Both the position numbers and the translations under genes were made by a program. The notes below the pieces were generated by a model that saw nothing but the letters and a program-made list of their open reading frames with translations, was not told the origin of the DNA and did not search any database. From an uncultured Oscillospiraceae bacterium (lineage in GTDB: Bacteria > Bacillota > Clostridia > Oscillospirales > Oscillospiraceae): 48,835 bases of DNA. The stretch spans positions 1 through 48,835 of the forward strand of contig CATKZW010000022.1 of NCBI GenBank assembly GCA_949841465.1, read 5' to 3'. Of this stretch, positions 35,335 to 44,800 are shown piece after piece; within the stretch, counting starts at the first letter, position 1, and the number at the start of each line of letters is the position of its first letter.

Positions 35335-37800
35335 ATGCAGGACATCAAGGCGTTTGAGCCGCTTTGGGGCGAATGGCGGTCGGAAGAACTGCTGGGGCAG
35401 GGTTCCTTTGGCCGTGTATATAAAATGGTAAAACGGGATTTGGATAAGGAGTACTATGCCGCAGTCAAGCATCTGTCCTTCCCGGACGGGCCGGATGAGG
35501 AGAAAAATCTGTATTCCGAGGGCTTGGTGTCCGATCAGGAGACGCTGAAGACCTATTTTGAGGATAAGCTGAAAAGCCTGCGTACAGAGATTGACCTGTG
35601 CTATAAGCTCAAGGGCAACACAAACATCGTTTCCTATGAAGACCACTTTATACGTCCAAAAACGACGGGTATAGGCTATGATATTTTTATCAAGATGGAG
35701 TTGCTGACCAGTCTGCAGGACCGCATCAAAGAGGGCGGGCTGACGGTGCGGGACGCAGTAAAGCTGGGCGAGGACATCTGTAGGGCGCTGGTCGTGCTCC
35801 GCCGTGAGAAGATCGTCCACCGGGATATCAAACCGGGCAACATCTTCATCAACAGCGGCGGCGACTATAAGCTGGGGGATTTCGGCGTATCCAGGTTCAT
35901 GGAACGTACGTTAAGCAGTATGTCCGTCAAGGGCACCTTGACCTATATGGCCCCGGAGCTGGTAAAGGAAGGCAGCGGCGATTACCGGGTGGACATCTAT
36001 TCCCTGGGCCTGGTGCTTTACCGTCTGCTGAACAAAAATCGAGCGCCGCTTCTCCCCCTTCCGCCCGCGGGGGTGAACCATACTCTGAATGAGGAGGCCC
36101 ATGAGCGGCGGCTGAACGGCGAGGCCCTGCCGCCCCCTGCCGACGCGGATGAGAAATTGTCCGGAATCGTCTTAAAGGCCTGCGCCTACCGCCCTCAGGA
36201 CCGCTGGAACAGCGCTGAGGAAATGGGAAAGGCATTGGTGGAATACCGGCTGCACATGGAGCAGGCGGAACTCACCGTGTCAAGGGACACAGAGCAGCTT
36301 CCTGATGCACACTCGGCCACAACTGTTGAAACTCCTGTGGCCGAGGTTCCTGTGTCCAAAGTTTCTGTGGAGGACGAGCCTATTTATTCCGGAAACAGCG
36401 TTCACCCTAAGCCAGCACCTTCCGCACTGCAGCGGCCGGAGGGTTCTTCGGTGCCGGACGAGGATCGGACAGAGGTTTTGGTGGGATTTGCGGAACAGGC
36501 CCCGCCTCAACAGGGCGGCTCTGATGCAGCAAAGAATCTCCCGGCGCCGGAGGTTCCCTCTGCGGAGCCCGAGCCTCCAGTCAGAAAGTCCGAGGCAGCG
36601 CCCAAGCCCATTGACAAAAAAACCAAAGCAAAACCTGGGCCTGCTGGTCAAAAAGACCAATCGGAGCCCAGGCCCGAGGTAAAGAAATCCGAAGCAGAGG
36701 CCAAATCCGAAGGCGGAAAATTGCAGAACGGCGTTAGTGTTAAGAAGGCAAAGCCGCTTATCATTGCTGCCGCCGGTGCGGCGGTCGTCCTGGTGGGGAT
36801 CATCTGCGCGTCGGCCATGGCAAACCGGCCTGCGGCCTCCAGTCCTATAAGCGGCATTACACCCGAATCCGTAGCAGCCAGCACCGAACCTCTGCCGGAA
36901 ACTGCCGCGTCTGCTCCGATTGTGTGGCAGGACTCTGTCATCCGCGATGGGGTGCTGGGCGCAGTGGGTGTGAGCGAGGAGGAGCTGACCCAGGAGACGC
37001 TGGAAGGCCTGGAGGAGCTGCGCCTTCCCGCGACGGACCCGGAGTCCGGGGAGTCACTCCCCATTTCCACATGGGCCGATCTGTCGCTGCTGGCTGGCCT
37101 GAAAACACTGGAGATCAACGGCTGTGCGGTGGAGGAGTTCACCTTTCCTGCGGATATGCCGGAGCTGGAGACGCTGAAGCTGATCGGCTGCGGCTGTACC
37201 AGCATAGAGTTTTTGGCGCAGCCAGGCTTCCAGAGCCTGCGTGTGTTGAATCTGAGCGGCAACGAGATCACCGATCTGTCCCCCATTGCCGGGCTGACCA
37301 AACTGACCAGGCTGGACATCAGCCAGAATCCTGTTACAATTTTGGCGCCCCTGAGCGGCCTGCCTCACCTGTCGGACCTGTGGGTGCTGGACATCCAGGC
37401 AGAGGATTGGAGCGCGGTGGAGCATATCGACCATGTAATGGGTGGCCCGGATGCCGTGTCTGCGCAGCCGGACGAGACACAGGCACCAGAATCGACGCCT
37501 GAGCCCACCTCAACTCCAAAGCCAAAACCAACTCCAAAGCCAACCCCGGCGGTTACCGCAGTTGCTTCCGTATCGGTAACCCCCTCTGAAACGCTGCTGA
37601 ACGAAGGCGGCGGCATCCGTTTGAGTGCCAGTATTTCCCCGTCCAGCGCTGCCAACCAGAAGGTGTCCTGGAGTTCCTCCAACCCTGCCGTAGCCGTGGT
37701 GGATGCCAGTGGGTATGTGAGCGCGGTGGGCAGGGGGACGGCCAGAATCATTGCCACGTGTGACGGAAAATCTGGGTCCTGTACGGTTACAGTTGATTGA
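35335..37800 (+). CDS. Transmembrane Ser/Thr protein kinase with extracellular LRR and Big_2-like domains
   Basis: An 821-residue Hanks-type kinase. Visible motifs are the Gly loop GQGSFGRV (21-28), Lys45 (AAVKH), Glu85, the catalytic loop HRDIKPGN (162-169), DFG (182-184) and APE (206-208), so it should be active. A long Pro/Glu/Lys-rich juxtamembrane region follows, then one membrane helix near 473-493 (LIIAAAGAAVVLVGIICA). Outside the cell there are leucine-rich repeats (about 560-685, for example LRVLNLSGNEITDLSP), a Pro-rich spacer with repeated TPKP, and a Big_2-like domain (743-821, VSWSSSNPAVAVVD). PASTA domains, usual in PrkC/StkP, are absent. ATG 35335 is chosen; a GTG at 35323 is possible. 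It is co-transcribed with a secreted RCC1 protein and a PP2C phosphatase. Confidence 0.92.
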   Translation: MQDIKAFEPLWGEWRSEELLGQGSFGRVYKMVKRDLDKEYYAAVKHLSFPDGPDEEKNLYSEGLVSDQETLKTYFEDKLKSLRTEIDLCYKLKGNTNIVSYEDHFIRPKTTGIGYDIFIKMELLTSLQDRIKEGGLTVRDAVKLGEDICRALVVLRREKIVHRDIKPGNIFINSGGDYKLGDFGVSRFMERTLSSMSVKGTLTYMAPELVKEGSGDYRVDIYSLGLVLYRLLNKNRAPLLPLPPAGVNHTLNEEAHERRLNGEALPPPADADEKLSGIVLKACAYRPQDRWNSAEEMGKALVEYRLHMEQAELTVSRDTEQLPDAHSATTVETPVAEVPVSKVSVEDEPIYSGNSVHPKPAPSALQRPEGSSVPDEDRTEVLVGFAEQAPPQQGGSDAAKNLPAPEVPSAEPEPPVRKSEAAPKPIDKKTKAKPGPAGQKDQSEPRPEVKKSEAEAKSEGGKLQNGVSVKKAKPLIIAAAGAAVVLVGIICASAMANRPAASSPISGITPESVAASTEPLPETAASAPIVWQDSVIRDGVLGAVGVSEEELTQETLEGLEELRLPATDPESGESLPISTWADLSLLAGLKTLEINGCAVEEFTFPADMPELETLKLIGCGCTSIEFLAQPGFQSLRVLNLSGNEITDLSPIAGLTKLTRLDISQNPVTILAPLSGLPHLSDLWVLDIQAEDWSAVEHIDHVMGGPDAVSAQPDETQAPESTPEPTSTPKPKPTPKPTPAVTAVASVSVTPSETLLNEGGGIRLSASISPSSAANQKVSWSSSNPAVAVVDASGYVSAVGRGTARIIATCDGKSGSCTVTVD

Positions 37801-37828
37801 TGTAATGTAAAGCAAAGGAGTTTTTGTC

Positions 37829-39505
37829 ATGAAAATAAGATATCGCGCCCTTTCCCTGGCCCTTGGGCTGGTGCTGTGCCTGAGCCTGTTTCCCGTGGCG
37901 GATGCCGCCAGGACCGACTGCCGCCGCAGCGTGATCTCCGGCGGCGTATCCCATTCGCTGGCGGTAAAGGACGACGGTTCCGTCTGGGCCTGGGGCAGCA
38001 ACGACGCCAAGCAGGTTGCCCCCTCCTCTGACGCCCAGAGTATCACAAGGCCAGCCAAGGTGAGCGAGGTGACCGCCGCCGTAGCGGTTGCCGCTGGCTC
38101 GGACTTCTCCGCAGCGCTGCTTCAGGACGGCTCCGTCACCGTGTGGGGCGGCGGAAGCGGCGTTTCCACCGTACCTGGCCTGACCGGTATCAGCAGCATT
38201 TCCGCAGGGCAGAGCACCCTGCTGGCGCTGAAGCAGGACGGGACGGTGTGGCAGTGGCTTTTTGGCTCTGACGCACCCGTGCAGGTCTCTGAGCTGAAGA
38301 ATATCTCCGCCGTGTCGGCCGGGGGCGGGCATTATCTGGCCCTGAGCCATTCCGGCCAGGTGTGGGCATGGGGGAATAACAGCAGCGGTCAGCTGGGCGT
38401 AGGCTCCTCCGAGGGGCGGATTGACATGCCGCAGAAGGTGGCGGCCCTGTCCGATATTATCTCCATCGCAGCGGGCTATTCCCACTCCCTGGCGGCGGAT
38501 TCCAAAGGCCAGGTCTATGCCTGGGGCTCCAACGGCAGCGGCCAGCTGGGTAACAACACGACGGACAACAGCAGTACGCCCAAGGCTGTCTTAAACGTGA
38601 AGAACGCCATGCAGGTTTCCGCCGGCAACGAGACCTCCATGGTGCTCGCCTCGAACAACCGGCTGTATACCTGGGGCTATGGCGAGTATGGACAGCTGGG
38701 CACCGACACCATATCCAATTCCCGCAAGCGGCCTGACACGATCAACAACAGCTTTGGCACTGTGGTCCTGATTGCCTCCGGCATGAACCACAATATAATG
38801 CTCAACAGCACGGGAGCAGTCTATGCTTGGGGGCGCAACCGGGATTTCCAGCTGGGCACCGACAAAAACACCAACGGTACCACGCCCCAGAAGATTAGCT
38901 TGAGTTTGAAGTCGGACAACACATATACCCCCAGCTGGTACAGCGTGAATGTCTGGGACGGGGCAAGCGGCTGGGCTGTCGGCGAACTGACAAGCCTCTA
39001 TGAGGCGGGAATCGCTCCCCCCTCTCTGTGGGAACGGTATGACCAGAATATCACCCGGGCCGAGTTTGCCCGCCTGATGGTGACTGTGTACGAACACGTG
39101 CGCAAGACCACGGTCACCCCCAGTGCCGATAAGCAGTTCGAGGACATCAAGGGCCATCCTCTGGAGGAGGATATTCTGAAAGCCTACCAGCTCGGGCTGC
39201 TCCAGGGTCAATCCCCGTCGGTGTTTGCGCCTGATAACAACATCACGCGCCAGGAGGCCACAAAGCCCCTGTGCGCCCTGCTGAACAAGCTGCGGGGGAC
39301 CTACATCCCCACAAATGTGGACAGGCTGCCCTATTACAGCGACGCCGCGAAGATCGCGGGCTGGGCCGCCCCCTATGTGGCATTTGCCCACGATCAGAAT
39401 ATTATGCAGGGCTCCGGGGATACGTTCAATCCCGGCGGGGCCGTTACCAGGGAGCAGGCGCTGGTGATTGTTTCCAGATTGGTGGAGCGTTATGGCTGGG
39501 CTTGA
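37829..39505 (+). CDS. Secreted RCC1-repeat protein with SLH domains
   Basis: A 558-residue exported protein. The signal peptide (residues 1-26, ending ADA) is followed by about six RCC1-type blades, each with a GSVWAWGSN- or GQVYAWGSNGSGQLG-like motif (about 35-365). Such repeats form a seven-bladed propeller that binds partner proteins. The C-terminal part has SLH-like segments (FEDIKGHPLEEDILKAYQLG, and YYSDAAKIAGWAAPYVAFA ending TREQALVIVSRL), so it is probably held on the cell wall. AAGGAG precedes ATG 37829, 28 bases after the kinase stop; its 3' end overlaps the phosphatase gene. It could be a ligand or extracellular partner for the kinase ectodomain; that is inference. Confidence 0.9.
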   Translation: MKIRYRALSLALGLVLCLSLFPVADAARTDCRRSVISGGVSHSLAVKDDGSVWAWGSNDAKQVAPSSDAQSITRPAKVSEVTAAVAVAAGSDFSAALLQDGSVTVWGGGSGVSTVPGLTGISSISAGQSTLLALKQDGTVWQWLFGSDAPVQVSELKNISAVSAGGGHYLALSHSGQVWAWGNNSSGQLGVGSSEGRIDMPQKVAALSDIISIAAGYSHSLAADSKGQVYAWGSNGSGQLGNNTTDNSSTPKAVLNVKNAMQVSAGNETSMVLASNNRLYTWGYGEYGQLGTDTISNSRKRPDTINNSFGTVVLIASGMNHNIMLNSTGAVYAWGRNRDFQLGTDKNTNGTTPQKISLSLKSDNTYTPSWYSVNVWDGASGWAVGELTSLYEAGIAPPSLWERYDQNITRAEFARLMVTVYEHVRKTTVTPSADKQFEDIKGHPLEEDILKAYQLGLLQGQSPSVFAPDNNITRQEATKPLCALLNKLRGTYIPTNVDRLPYYSDAAKIAGWAAPYVAFAHDQNIMQGSGDTFNPGGAVTREQALVIVSRLVERYGWA

Positions 39506-40265
39506 CAGCCGGCTGCTTGCTGCGGCGGTATGCAGTGAGCGGGGAGCACCGCAGAACAACGAGGACAACTATCTCATGAACGGGCACTTCAAGCGGCTGG
39601 GGATGGAAAACCTGCCTATGCTGGAGCAGTGTGTCCCCGTGGCGCTTGGGGTCTATGCTGTCTGTGATGGGATGGGCGGTGCCAGCTTCGGCGAGGTTGC
39701 CGCCGCGATGGCGGTGGAGCAGCTGTCCGGGGCAGTAAACGAGCTGCTTCTGGATGGGGGCTGGGAGCGGGCGGTTGCCCTGCTGACACAGACCAGCGCC
39801 GGAATCCGCCAAGAGGCTTTGCGGCGGAGAACTCAGATGGGCGCGGCCATCGTTATGGCTGTGACTTCCGGCAGCCAGATTGATATCTACAATGTGGGCG
39901 ACTGCCGAGCCTATCTCTGGCAGCCTAGTCATCTGCGCCAGCTGACAAGGGATGACACCGTGGAACAGGTGATGCAGAAAATCGGTGGAAACATCCCTTC
40001 TGCCAGCCACCAGCTGACCCAGTTCCTGGGGATGGATGAGGAGGAATTCTCCATTGAGCCGCACCATTGCCATGTGGAACTGCCTGCGGACGGGCGGCTG
40101 CTGCTGTGCAGCGACGGACTGGTCGATATGGTCGAAGAGGACGCTATCGCGGCCTGCATGAACGGTATGGAATCCCCCCGAGAGCAGGTCCGGCGCCTGG
40201 TCAGTATGGCCCTGGATGCCGGCGGGCGGGACAATGTGACCGCCATGATTGTGGCCGGAATATGA
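39492..40265 (+). CDS. PP2C-family Ser/Thr protein phosphatase
   Basis: A 257-residue metal-dependent phosphatase. Conserved motifs are in order: NNEDNY (22-27), CDGMGG (58-63, with metal ligand Asp59), NVGDCRAY, LCSDGL and GGRDNVT near the C-terminus. It is cytoplasmic, without membrane segments. ATG 39492 lies inside the RCC1 gene, overlapping it by 14 bases in another frame, with a GGAG ribosome binding site; a longer frame from 39468 is less likely. It is the natural antagonist of the kinase encoded two genes upstream, as in PrkC/PrpC or StkP/PhpP pairs. Confidence 0.93.
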   Translation: MAGLDSRLLAAAVCSERGAPQNNEDNYLMNGHFKRLGMENLPMLEQCVPVALGVYAVCDGMGGASFGEVAAAMAVEQLSGAVNELLLDGGWERAVALLTQTSAGIRQEALRRRTQMGAAIVMAVTSGSQIDIYNVGDCRAYLWQPSHLRQLTRDDTVEQVMQKIGGNIPSASHQLTQFLGMDEEEFSIEPHHCHVELPADGRLLLCSDGLVDMVEEDAIAACMNGMESPREQVRRLVSMALDAGGRDNVTAMIVAGI

Positions 40266-40336
40266 GCCCCCACAGGGCGGCGATTCGATTTTCCTCATAG
40301 GACTGCATACTCTGATGGGCTCCGGCTTTGTGTCCA

Positions 40337-40515
40337 TCAATAATGCCAATGGCCGGGTGAAGCTGAATACCCCCCAAAATACGCCGTATTGTCGACCGGC
40401 GTGACATCTTTTATCCAAAGGCCGCCGGGGGCGGTGCAGGCGATGCCCTCTTTGACCGGCAGCCCCGCAAGCTCACCAGGGTCGATCCAAAGCCGATCCC
40501 CATTGAAATGCCCCC
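40337..40515 (-). pseudogene. Possible gene remnant, unrecognised
   Basis: On the minus strand an open stretch without a start codon encodes a peptide with GDRLWIDPGELAGLPVKEG followed by GGLWIKDVTPVDN. Its composition looks protein-like, but there is no ribosome binding site and the frame stops at 40339-40337. I do not recognise the family. The rest of 40266-40530 shows nothing supportable. Confidence 0.25.
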
Positions 40516-40529
40516 ATGCCGATCAGCCC

Positions 40530-40572
40530 GAATAAGGGAAGTGCGGTGATTAAATCCGCACTTCCCTTATTC
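40530..40572. terminator. Perfect 17-bp hairpin
   Basis: GAATAAGGGAAGTGCGG (40530-40546) pairs with 40556-40572. No long T-run follows on either side, so it may be a terminator or an element end beside the IS630 remnant. Confidence 0.5.
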
Positions 40573-40595
40573 GCAATATGATTCTTAGATGTCCG

Positions 40596-40862
40596 TTACC
40601 CACAGCTATGACGAGGTTTTTTGAAGAATGGAGGAAGAAACTGGAAGCGGCAGGGGGATGCTGCTGTAATCTGCGCATAAATGACTGGATTTTGTGGGAA
40701 ATCTTCTGTGGTATAGGGCAGCTGTCCCGAGTGAACGGAAATTTTCAAAGCGTGATTCAAATATTCATTAGGGTTGTATTCCGGCGCGTAGGGGGTCCGC
40801 TCCGCAAAGCCATGATTGCGGCTCCAGCCAGGGGCGCCCCAGCGCAGGATGTCAGAGTCAAG
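40596..40862 (-). pseudogene. IS630-family transposase C-terminal remnant
   Basis: On the minus strand the frame contains TPYAPEYNPNEYLNHALK and then ISVHSGQLPYTTEDF, matching the end of the DDE domain of IS630-type transposases, where PxYAPxLNPxE carries the last catalytic Glu. Upstream sequence (DILRWGAPGW) does not match, and the remaining N-terminal 250 or so residues are missing. The C-terminus also differs from the usual one, so a frameshift is likely. It is a dead fragment downstream of the phosphatase. Confidence 0.75.
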
Positions 40863-40884
40863 CTAGCAGGTTCTTTCCGACGTG

Positions 40885-42603
40885 TCAGCGCACAGGGCCC
40901 GTTATGAAGGACTGCTTCTTTAGCTCAAACCTTTCTACCAGCCTCTTCATAAGCTGCGACTGACTGGACAGCTCTTCGCTTGCCGCCGCGCTTTCTTCCG
41001 CAGTTGCTGAGTTTGTCTGTACAACGCTGGAAATCTGGTCAATTCCCATAATGATCTGAGCAATGGAATCGGCCTGATCGCTGCTGGCCTCCGAAATTTC
41101 TCCGATAATACCCGTCATTTTATTTACGTCATTGACCGCCTGAATCAAAGACTGCGCCGTATCGTCCGCAATCTGTGTCCCGTTTTCAATTGACTTTAAG
41201 GAATTTTCAATTAAGGCAGAGATGTTTTCAGATGCCTCTGTGCTTTTGTTTGCCAGGTTTCGGACCTCATCGGCCACTACGGCAAACCCTTTTCCGGCGG
41301 CGCCCGCACGGGCGGCTTCTACGGCGGCGTTCAGTGCAAGAATATTGGTTTGAAAAGCAATGTCCTCAATAATCTTCATAATTTTGCCGATTTCGCTGGA
41401 GCAATTGCTGATATCCTCCATTGCCTGTGTCATTTGCTGCATCTTTTCTTTGCTCACATTCATTTTCACGCTGACCCCGTCTGCCGCTTTACTGGCCTGC
41501 CGCGCATTGTCCGCGTTCTGATTCACCCGGTTGGAGATTTCATTGATGGTGGCCGCGAGTTCCTGCACAGAACTGGCCTGCTCAGTCGCTCCTTGTGCAA
41601 GCGCTTGGGCGCCATTGGATACCTGGCCTGCCCCGCTTGCGACCTGAGAGGAGCTTTCACTGATCTGCAGCATTGTGTCATTGAGCTTCTCCGCAATGCC
41701 CCGGAAAGAGACGAGCAGGGGATAGAAGCCGCCTGTATATTCTTCCTCACAGGCCGAATCCACCGTAAAATTTCCCGCGGCCATTTTAGCAAGGAAGTCA
41801 TTCTCATCATCAATAATAATCTGAAGCTTATGGATCAATTTTCTTACCTGAGCGGCGAGAACACCCAGTTCATCCTTGGATGTATAGGATATCTCTACAT
41901 TCAAATCCCCCTCCGCCATTTTTATGGCGGCATTCTCGATTTCAGAAATAGGGGTCTTGATTAAACGTATAATAACAAATGAGAAGAAGACTCCCACGAG
42001 GATGATGGCAATAATAACCGCTGTCATGGTCAAGGTTGCATTTTTGTAAAGGGAGGTACTTTCTGCCGCCGCATCATCACTGCCCTTTGTATTGTAGGTG
42101 ATAATATCATTCAAGGTGCTGTTTAAAGAATTGTACAGCGTTACACATTCGCCTTCCAGGATTGCGCGGGCATCCTCAATGCGCCCCTGCTGGGCCAGGG
42201 TCATCATTTTTTCATCTGCCTCATTGTACTGAGTCCAAAGATTCATCGCATTATTATAGAAGCCGCTTTCCTCTTCATCAATTAATTCGCCATATGTGGA
42301 TAAGAGAGCGGCCATATCTGCTTTTTCGCTTTGGAGGTATCGAAGGCTGGATTCCTCAACTTCATCAGAAATTGCAGTGAGATACCCTAATTCATTCAGA
42401 CGAACATTAGATATGGTGGTGCTCAATTCCCTTGCCACATCAACACTGGGAAGCCAGCTTGTCGCAATGTCACTTGTCATTTCGTTCATCTGGCCCATAA
42501 GCAAAAATGACATCCCGCTGATGATGAACATTCCAAGCAGCGCAACGCCTATGAGGATATAGAGCTTCAGTCTGATTTTTAAATTTTTAATGTAGTGAAT
42601 CAT
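40885..42603 (-). CDS. Methyl-accepting chemotaxis protein
   Basis: A 572-residue chemoreceptor. Membrane helices lie at about 13-35 and 191-213. The segment between them is helical and matches a four-helix-bundle (4HB_MCP) ligand domain. A HAMP domain follows (about 214-265), then a linker and a signalling domain whose hairpin tip is [20 protein letters not shown], the CheA/CheW contact region. AAAGGAG precedes ATG 42603. It is a single gene, flanked on both sides by gene debris, so it may have been acquired or transposed. The ligand is unknown. Confidence 0.95.
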   Translation of the reverse strand: MIHYIKNLKIRLKLYILIGVALLGMFIISGMSFLLMGQMNEMTSDIATSWLPSVDVARELSTTISNVRLNELGYLTAISDEVEESSLRYLQSEKADMAALLSTYGELIDEEESGFYNNAMNLWTQYNEADEKMMTLAQQGRIEDARAILEGECVTLYNSLNSTLNDIITYNTKGSDDAAAESTSLYKNATLTMTAVIIAIILVGVFFSFVIIRLIKTPISEIENAAIKMAEGDLNVEISYTSKDELGVLAAQVRKLIHKLQIIIDDENDFLAKMAAGNFTVDSACEEEYTGGFYPLLVSFRGIAEKLNDTMLQISESSSQVASGAGQVSNGAQALAQGATEQASSVQELAATINEISNRVNQNADNARQASKAADGVSVKMNVSKEKMQQMTQAMEDISNCSSEIGKIMKIIEDIAFQTNILALNAAVEAARAGAAGKGFAVVADEVRNLANKSTEASENISALIENSLKSIENGTQIADDTAQSLIQAVNDVNKMTGIIGEISEASSDQADSIAQIIMGIDQISSVVQTNSATAEESAAASEELSSQSQLMKRLVERFELKKQSFITGPVR

Positions 42604-42740
42604 ATTTGGATCTCCTTTTATGTTTCATTGTCTGCAACTGCCAGCCGAAAAATGATATGATGCAAACGCCAGTGAGCGGGCCATCGGCGGATTTTTCCGT
42701 CCCTGACCCGCTTTTTGCTGGGCGCAGCGCCTGCACCGGT

Positions 42741-42836
42741 GTAAGTTATGCCGCAAAACGACCAATCAGATACATGGGCGCCAATACCTTTGTCAATTAC
42801 GCGGAAGGCATTTATGTGGGCAAATATTTTGAATAA
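42741..42836 (+). pseudogene. Possible C-terminal gene remnant
   Basis: A frame ending at TAA 42834-42836 encodes RPIRYMGANTFVNYAEGI and YVGKYFE. The YAEGIYVG segment resembles a motif in the C-terminal half of GH3 glycosidases, but the match is short. It is followed 16 bases later by a strong terminator, as expected for the end of a former gene. Confidence 0.25.
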
Positions 42837-42852
42837 AGCGGGACCATATTTC

Positions 42853-42895
42853 TCGGGGCCTCCCAGGCAGCCGGGGAGGCCCCGAAAAATTTTTC
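42853..42895 (+). terminator. Intrinsic terminator
   Basis: TCGGGGCCTCCC (42853-42864) pairs perfectly with 42874-42885, followed by AAAATTTTT. It stands after the remnant at 42741-42836. Confidence 0.8.
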
Positions 42896-42908
42896 AGGAG
42901 GAGATATA

Positions 42909-43046
42909 ATGAAACGCCATCAATCGTTTGCACTGATCCTGGCCGCTGGGGCCTTTTCCGTGATTGAAAAGCGGGAGTCCCTGGATGGACTGCCGCTGGG
43001 CATCCATTTTTCCAGCAAAAATAACCGTACAGTTCTGGCGGCCTAA
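42909..43046 (+). CDS. Small ORF of unknown function (45 residues)
   Basis: ATG 42909 has a strong AGGAGG eight bases upstream and opens a 45-residue frame (MKRHQSFALILAAGAFSVIE, ending SSKNNRTVLAA). The sequence after the stop, in another frame, also looks protein-like (NHTAEDGSEITGLSVEKKID), so this may be the start of a frameshifted longer gene whose 3' part was lost against dapB. No family is recognised. Confidence 0.3.
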   Translation: MKRHQSFALILAAGAFSVIEKRESLDGLPLGIHFSSKNNRTVLAA

Positions 43047-43119
43047 CCATACGGCTGAGGACGGTTCCGAAATCACCGGCCTGTCTGTGGAAAAGAAGAT
43101 CGATCTCGGCGCTGCCCCT

Positions 43120-43878
43120 TCAGCGGGCAATCAGGTGGGACATATCGTACAGCCCAGGCGTGTCTATCCCGGCCAGGAACTTGGCCGCCTTTACCGCGCC
43201 CGCGGCGAATACCTCCCGGCTGGCAGCGTGGTGGCTCAGTTCAATCACCTCGTCCCGCCCGGCAAACACCACGGTATGCTCACCCACGATGGCGCCCCCC
43301 CGCAGGGAGGAGATGCCGATTTCCCGCTTGTCCCGGGGCCTGCGGACGCTGTGACGGTCATAGATGTACTCCGCCTCATAGGGCAGGGCGGAGGCGGCGG
43401 CGTCCGCCAGCATCAGGGCGGTGCCGCTGGGGGCGTCCAGCTTTCGGCGGTGGTGGCGCTCCTCGATCTCCACGTCGAAGTCCTCCCCCAGAAGGGAGGC
43501 GGCGCGGCGGATCAGGTCCATCAGCACGTTGATGCCCAAAGACATGTTGGCGGAGCGAAACACAGGGACGGACTTGGCCGCCTCATCAATCTGGGCCAGC
43601 TGTTCGTCCGAATATCCGGTGGTGGCCAGCACGATGGGCAGCCTGCGCCCGATGCAGAAGTCCAGCAGCCCGCTCAGCGCGGCGGGGTGGGAGAAATCGA
43701 TGACCGCATCCGCCGCCGCATCGCAGGCGGCAGGGGTGGAAAACACCGGGAAGCCGTCCATGGGCTGGGCCAGCAGGTCAATGCCCGCCACCGCCTCCAT
43801 GTCCGGGTCGTTGGCGCAGATGTCCGCCACCACCCGGCCCATGTGTCCGCAGCAGCCGGAGATGATTATCTTTCGCAT
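43120..43878 (-). CDS. dapB: 4-hydroxy-tetrahydrodipicolinate reductase
   Basis: A 252-residue DapB, normal length. The cofactor motif is GCCGHMGR (residues 8-15). The substrate and catalytic region ERHHRRKLDAPSGTA (140-154) carries the paired His and the Lys. The reaction is NAD(P)H reduction of the DapA product to tetrahydrodipicolinate in the lysine/diaminopimelate pathway. It is the last gene of asd-dapA-dapB, starting 12 bases after dapA. Confidence 0.97.
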   Translation of the reverse strand: MRKIIISGCCGHMGRVVADICANDPDMEAVAGIDLLAQPMDGFPVFSTPAACDAAADAVIDFSHPAALSGLLDFCIGRRLPIVLATTGYSDEQLAQIDEAAKSVPVFRSANMSLGINVLMDLIRRAASLLGEDFDVEIEERHHRRKLDAPSGTALMLADAAASALPYEAEYIYDRHSVRRPRDKREIGISSLRGGAIVGEHTVVFAGRDEVIELSHHAASREVFAAGAVKAAKFLAGIDTPGLYDMSHLIAR

Positions 43879-43890
43879 GGCGGCGCTCCT

Positions 43891-44778
43891 TTACAGCAGA
43901 TCTGCGCGGTTCATGGCCCGGCGCAGGACCTCCAGGTTCTTCTCCGAGATGTCGCACAGGGGCAGGCGCAGGGGACCTGCCTCCATGCCCATCAGGTTCA
44001 TGGCCGCCTTGATGGGGATGGGGTTGACCTCGGTGAACAGCGCGTCGATGAGGTCCATGTACTGGATCTGGAGCCGGGAGGCAGCGGCAAAGTCGTTGTT
44101 CAGGCACAGGTGGGTCATGTTCACCATCACTTTAGGCACGATGTTGGAGGCCACCGAGATGACCCCCTTGGCCCCCAGGGCCATCATGGGCACCACCTGA
44201 TCGTCGTTGCCCGACCAGATGTAGAAGTCGTCTCCGCACAGGAAGCGGGTGTGGGCCAGCAGGGAGAAGTTGCCGCTGGCCTCTTTCACGCCGTTGATCT
44301 TGGGGTTCTGGGAGAGTACTTTGTAGGTCTCGGCGGTGAAGGACACGCCGGTGCGGCTGGGCACGTTGTACAGGATGATGGGCAGCTCCACCCGGTCGGC
44401 GATGTACTCGTAGTGCTTGATGAGGCCGGTCTGGCTGGCCTTGTTGTAGTAGGGGGTGACGTGGAGCAGGGCGTCCGCGCCGGAGTCCTGGGCGTGCTGA
44501 GACAGGTAGACGGCGGCGGAGGTATCGTTGGAGCCCGCCCCCGCGATGACCTTCACCCGGTGGTTGACCCGCTTCACGCAGAACTCCACGGCGGCGATGT
44601 GCTCCCGGATGGACATGGTAGCGGATTCGCCGGTGGTGCCGCACACGCACACCGCGTCCACCCCGGCCTCGATCTGGGCGTCAATGAGCTTGCCGAAGGC
44701 GTCGTAGTTGATAATGTTGTTCTGGTCAAAGGGGGTGACCAAGGCGGGGCAGGAGCCGGTAAAGACGGGAGTTCTCAT
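43891..44778 (-). CDS. dapA: 4-hydroxy-tetrahydrodipicolinate synthase
   Basis: A 295-residue DapA. The Schiff-base Lys165 (GVKEASGN), Tyr137 (LYNVPSRTG), Thr48/Thr49 (CGTTGES) and Arg142 are at the positions expected from the E. coli enzyme. It condenses pyruvate with aspartate semialdehyde, the product of the enzyme encoded upstream. It lies 22 bases after asd. Confidence 0.97.
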   Translation of the reverse strand: MRTPVFTGSCPALVTPFDQNNIINYDAFGKLIDAQIEAGVDAVCVCGTTGESATMSIREHIAAVEFCVKRVNHRVKVIAGAGSNDTSAAVYLSQHAQDSGADALLHVTPYYNKASQTGLIKHYEYIADRVELPIILYNVPSRTGVSFTAETYKVLSQNPKINGVKEASGNFSLLAHTRFLCGDDFYIWSGNDDQVVPMMALGAKGVISVASNIVPKVMVNMTHLCLNNDFAAASRLQIQYMDLIDALFTEVNPIPIKAAMNLMGMEAGPLRLPLCDISEKNLEVLRRAMNRADLL

Positions 44779-44800
44779 ATTAACAGCATCCTTTCAAAAC

